The notes under the pieces: generated by a model
What the model was told of the DNA's origin: nothing
Database searches by the model: none
The model's input: the letters and a program-made list of their open reading frames with translations, nothing else
Program-made: the position numbers and the translations under genes
Shown here: positions 61,852 to 64,000 of the stretch, piece after piece
How the letters are laid out: every line of letters starts with the position of its first letter
Position numbering within the stretch: position 1 is the first letter of the stretch
DNA from: UKL13-3 sp040387195
GTDB taxonomy: Bacteria; Bacteroidota; Bacteroidia; UKL13-3
Length of the DNA stretch: 64,000 nucleotides
NCBI GenBank assembly: GCA_040387195.1
Contig: JAZKEF010000007.1
Coordinates: 52,255-116,254 of the forward strand
Direction: 5' to 3'

Positions 61852-63249
61852 ATGATTGTACAACAGTTATACACCAATTGCCTGGCTCAGGCGGCTTATT
61901 ATATCGAATCGGATGGCGAAGTGGCTATCATCGACCCGCTCCGCGATTATGATGCTTACCTTGATCTGGCTAAAAGCCACAACGCTACTATTAAGTATGT
62001 TTTTGAAACGCATTTCCATGCCGACTTTGTAAGCGGACATATAGATTTGGCTAATAAAACAGGTGCTGCTATTGTATACGGCCCTACTACACAAACCAGT
62101 TTCCCGGTGCATGTTGCACAGGATGGTGAAGAACTGAAAGTAGGAAAACTAACCATTCGCGTACTGCACACACCGGGCCATACACCTGAATCGAGCAGCT
62201 ATTTGCTGTTGGACGAAAACGGTAAAGAGCACTGTGTATTTACCGGTGATACCTTATTTGTTGGGGATGTGGGAAGACCCGATTTGCTGGATGGTGTAAT
62301 GACCAAGGAAGAACTTGCGGGAATGATGTTTGATTCGTTGCGCAACAAACTGATGCCTTTGCCTGATGCCGTTACGGTATATCCTGCGCATGGTGCCGGA
62401 AGCGCTTGCGGGAAAAATATTGGTAAAGAAACCTTCTCAACCATTGGTGAGCAAAAAGCCAAAAACTATGCGCTTCAACCTATGAGCAAGGAACAGTTTA
62501 TAGCCACGGTAACCGAAGGAATTGCTCCGGCCCCTGCTTATTTCTTTAAAGATGCCAAGCTGAATAAACAAGGTTACGCACCCATTGATGCCGTTATCAC
62601 CAAGGGAATGTCTGCCCTTTCACTTGCCGATTTTGAAAGCAACATGAAAAATGGGACCACCATTATTGATACCCGCATTCCCGATGTATTCGAACATGGA
62701 TTTATTCCAAAGGCCCTTAATTTCGGATTGAACGGACAGTATGCCATTTGGGCCGCTACGTTGTTGGATATTACACAACCTCTGTTAATTATAGCCGAAC
62801 CTGGTAAAGAAAAAGAAAGCATTGAACGGTTGACCCGTGTTGGTTTCGATAATATTCTGGGTTACCTGCAGGGTGGTTTTGAAACATGGAAAAACGCAGA
62901 CAAACGCTGGGATATGATTATCTCGGTTGATGAAGAAGAGTTTGAGCTAGATGCCAAACATACTGATATCAAAATTTTGGATGTGCGTAAGCCGGGTGAA
63001 TTTAACGATGCTCATTTAACACAGGCAACGCATTTTTCGCTCGATAAAATCCCAAGCGACTTTGATAAGTTGAATAAGGATGATGAATTCCTGGTGCATT
63101 GCGCAGGTGGATACCGGTCCATGATTGCCGCTTCATACCTGAAGTCAAAAGGATTTCAGCGCGTAAAAAATGTATTGGGTGGATGGAGTAAAATTCAAAC
63201 CATGAAACTGCCTATTACCTACGATCAGAAAAAAGTAGAAGCAAATTAA
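61852..63249 (+). CDS. Persulfide dioxygenase (ETHE1-like) fused to two rhodanese domains
   Basis: The protein has 465 residues. The MBL-fold domain (1-230) has HFHADFVSGH at 54-63, TPGHTPESS, the Asp in TGDTLFVGDVGRPDL and PAHGAGSACG, matching the ETHE1/persulfide-dioxygenase group (mononuclear iron, GSSH or a similar persulfide as substrate). The first rhodanese domain (about 260-360) has no active-site Cys. The second (about 370-460) has Cys417 in the loop CAGGYRS. It should oxidise sulfane sulfur to sulfite and move sulfur between thiols. The gene is single, followed by a strong hairpin at 63277-63302. Confidence 0.92.
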   Translation: MIVQQLYTNCLAQAAYYIESDGEVAIIDPLRDYDAYLDLAKSHNATIKYVFETHFHADFVSGHIDLANKTGAAIVYGPTTQTSFPVHVAQDGEELKVGKLTIRVLHTPGHTPESSSYLLLDENGKEHCVFTGDTLFVGDVGRPDLLDGVMTKEELAGMMFDSLRNKLMPLPDAVTVYPAHGAGSACGKNIGKETFSTIGEQKAKNYALQPMSKEQFIATVTEGIAPAPAYFFKDAKLNKQGYAPIDAVITKGMSALSLADFESNMKNGTTIIDTRIPDVFEHGFIPKALNFGLNGQYAIWAATLLDITQPLLIIAEPGKEKESIERLTRVGFDNILGYLQGGFETWKNADKRWDMIISVDEEEFELDAKHTDIKILDVRKPGEFNDAHLTQATHFSLDKIPSDFDKLNKDDEFLVHCAGGYRSMIAASYLKSKGFQRVKNVLGGWSKIQTMKLPITYDQKKVEAN

Positions 63250-63276
63250 TTGCTCTTTCATACGAATACCAATAAG

Positions 63277-63302
63277 CAGCTTAGGGTTTAAACCTTAAGC
63301 TG
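63277..63302 (+). terminator. Terminator after the persulfide dioxygenase gene
   Basis: CAGCTTAGGGTTT pairs with AAACCTTAAGCTG with one mismatch and almost no loop, followed by TTTTATCC. The outer sequences TTTCATACGA (63257-63266) and TCGTATGAAA (63311-63320) could pair as an additional stem. Confidence 0.7.
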
Positions 63303-63337
63303 TTTTATCCTCGTATGAAAATTTATAAAACAATACT

Positions 63338-63394
63338 GTCAATAAACAAACATAGCCTATGGTTTTAAACCACAGGCTATGTTTGTTTATTGAC
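63338..63394. terminator. Long-stem hairpin after the T9SS type B gene
   Basis: A 25-base arm (63338-63362) pairs with 63370-63394 with a single mismatch around a TTTTAAA loop. It is 9 bases beyond the stop of the minus-strand gene at 63404 and probably ends that transcript. The stem is unusually long for a plain terminator. Confidence 0.75.
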
Positions 63395-63403
63395 AATTAT
63401 ATA

Positions 63404-64000
63404 TTATCTCAAGAGTGTAATCGAACCTGAGTATCTGTATTGTTTGCCGGCATAACTAGTTGCATTTACCTGGTAAACGTATACCTCCTGCGGACATAAC
63501 TCCACGCCTTTGTTCAGCACGGTTCCGTTCCAGCCTTCTTTCGCATCATTGCTTTTAAACACCAACTGGCCCCAACGGTTGTAGATAAATACTTCTACCG
63601 ATAAATGTCCGTTGGCTACTACCCTGAACTCTTGGTTACACTCCGGATCTCCATCCAAACAAGGGGTGCGCTCAGGATTACTGCCCGGTCTGAATGCATT
63701 CGGAATAAACACCGTGATGTCCGGATCAATTCTGATTTTACGGGTTGTCGAATCAATACATCCGTGCTCGGTTGTTACATAGAGTGTCACATCTTTTTGC
63801 GCTGTATCAGCCGCATATTCTATATTAATCGGATTGGCGTCAGTTGATGTTCTGTTGGCCGGTTTATTGGGGTCGGGGCCAGCTCCAAGGTTCCACAGAT
63901 ATTTCAATCCACTTCCATCCGCTACTGTTGATTGATTGATGAAACTAAAGAACGGTTTAGCGATAGTTGTAAAGAGTGGATCAGCTGTAAATATTGCCTC
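63404..64000 (-). CDS. PKD-domain T9SS type B protein, 5' end cut by window edge
   Basis: The minus-strand frame is open from 64000 to the stop at 63404 (198 visible residues), so the N terminus lies beyond the window. Part of a PKD module (FFSFINQSTVADGSGLKYLW) is followed by a second beta module with VTLYVTTEHGCIDSTTR. The C-terminal 95 residues are the type B sorting module (VFIPNAFRPGSNPERTPC, FIYNRWGQLVFKS, CPQEVYVYQV, ending SITLLR). The SPNGDG part is replaced by a longer Cys-containing insert (CLDGDPEC). It is predicted to be a surface protein. Confidence 0.87.
   Translation of the reverse strand, partial: EAIFTADPLFTTIAKPFFSFINQSTVADGSGLKYLWNLGAGPDPNKPANRTSTDANPINIEYAADTAQKDVTLYVTTEHGCIDSTTRKIRIDPDITVFIPNAFRPGSNPERTPCLDGDPECNQEFRVVANGHLSVEVFIYNRWGQLVFKSNDAKEGWNGTVLNKGVELCPQEVYVYQVNATSYAGKQYRYSGSITLLR

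Noticed and set aside
1..64000. CRISPR arrays, rRNA and tRNA genes
   Set aside because: No regularly spaced identical repeats, no rRNA-like conserved stretches and no cloverleaf pattern seen by eye; a tRNAscan or Infernal run would be decisive.

Overview
The window comes from a type IX secretion (T9SS)-bearing member of the Bacteroidota. Four kinds of evidence support this: seven proteins with T9SS C-terminal sorting domains (type A ending in a short Por-type module, type B with the 'gliding motility' xPNxFSPNGDG module), a SusC/SusD pair, several TAnnTTTG promoter boxes of the Bacteroidota sigma factor, and little Shine-Dalgarno signal. The genus cannot be fixed from the sequence; a Chitinophagales/Sphingobacteriia-like or Flavobacteriia-like lineage is plausible. 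I see no rRNA, tRNA, CRISPR array or classical insertion sequence.

Layout. Positions 1-6590 hold housekeeping and envelope genes: a partial lipoprotein, ribH, a TPR membrane protein cotranscribed with pdhA, recF-dciA, an OmpA-family protein and an MBL hydrolase. Positions 6723-11531 hold a large TolB-propeller/outer-membrane barrel protein, tdk and an unknown protein. Positions 11677-19574 are a minus-strand operon: ECF sigma factor, then an inner-membrane protein with an anti-sigma-like layout and a T9SS type B module, then a 2138-residue PKD surface protein. A second giant T9SS protein (19710-24305) is divergent from it. Positions 24472-33075 mix single metabolic genes (ispH, glutathione peroxidase, WYL regulator, SRPBCC and NTF2-like proteins, AlkC-type glycosylase, asd, cytochrome b5-like, thioredoxin-like) with accessory material: an AT-rich three-gene cassette with an XRE regulator, relics of broken genes, and a four-helix-bundle gene between inverted repeats.

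Positions 33378-56512 are a starch/maltodextrin utilisation region. A surface modular protein (46005-47714) and a T9SS amylase (47844-50651) would bind and cut starch outside the cell, and SusC/SusD with two accessory proteins (50648-56512) would import the oligosaccharides. Three exported GH13 enzymes would trim them and an MFS permease would carry maltose inward. Maltose phosphorylase (GH65), beta-phosphoglucomutase and a sugar kinase would then feed glycolysis. The regulator next to this region is a Nudix-winged-helix protein whose Nudix box is degenerate. Palindromes fill the divergent promoter region between it and the kinase gene. The segment also contains an MgtC family gene.

Positions 56726-63249 carry an alpha/beta hydrolase, 3-hydroxybutyrate dehydrogenase, a sodium:solute symporter, a T9SS choice-of-anchor-like protein, recR and a persulfide dioxygenase-rhodanese fusion. 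The window ends inside another T9SS type B protein. Several intergenic spaces hold dispersed, imperfectly repeated words that no gene explains (783-841, 31504-31541, 32000-32018, 33076-33261, 56528-56671, 60886-61069).
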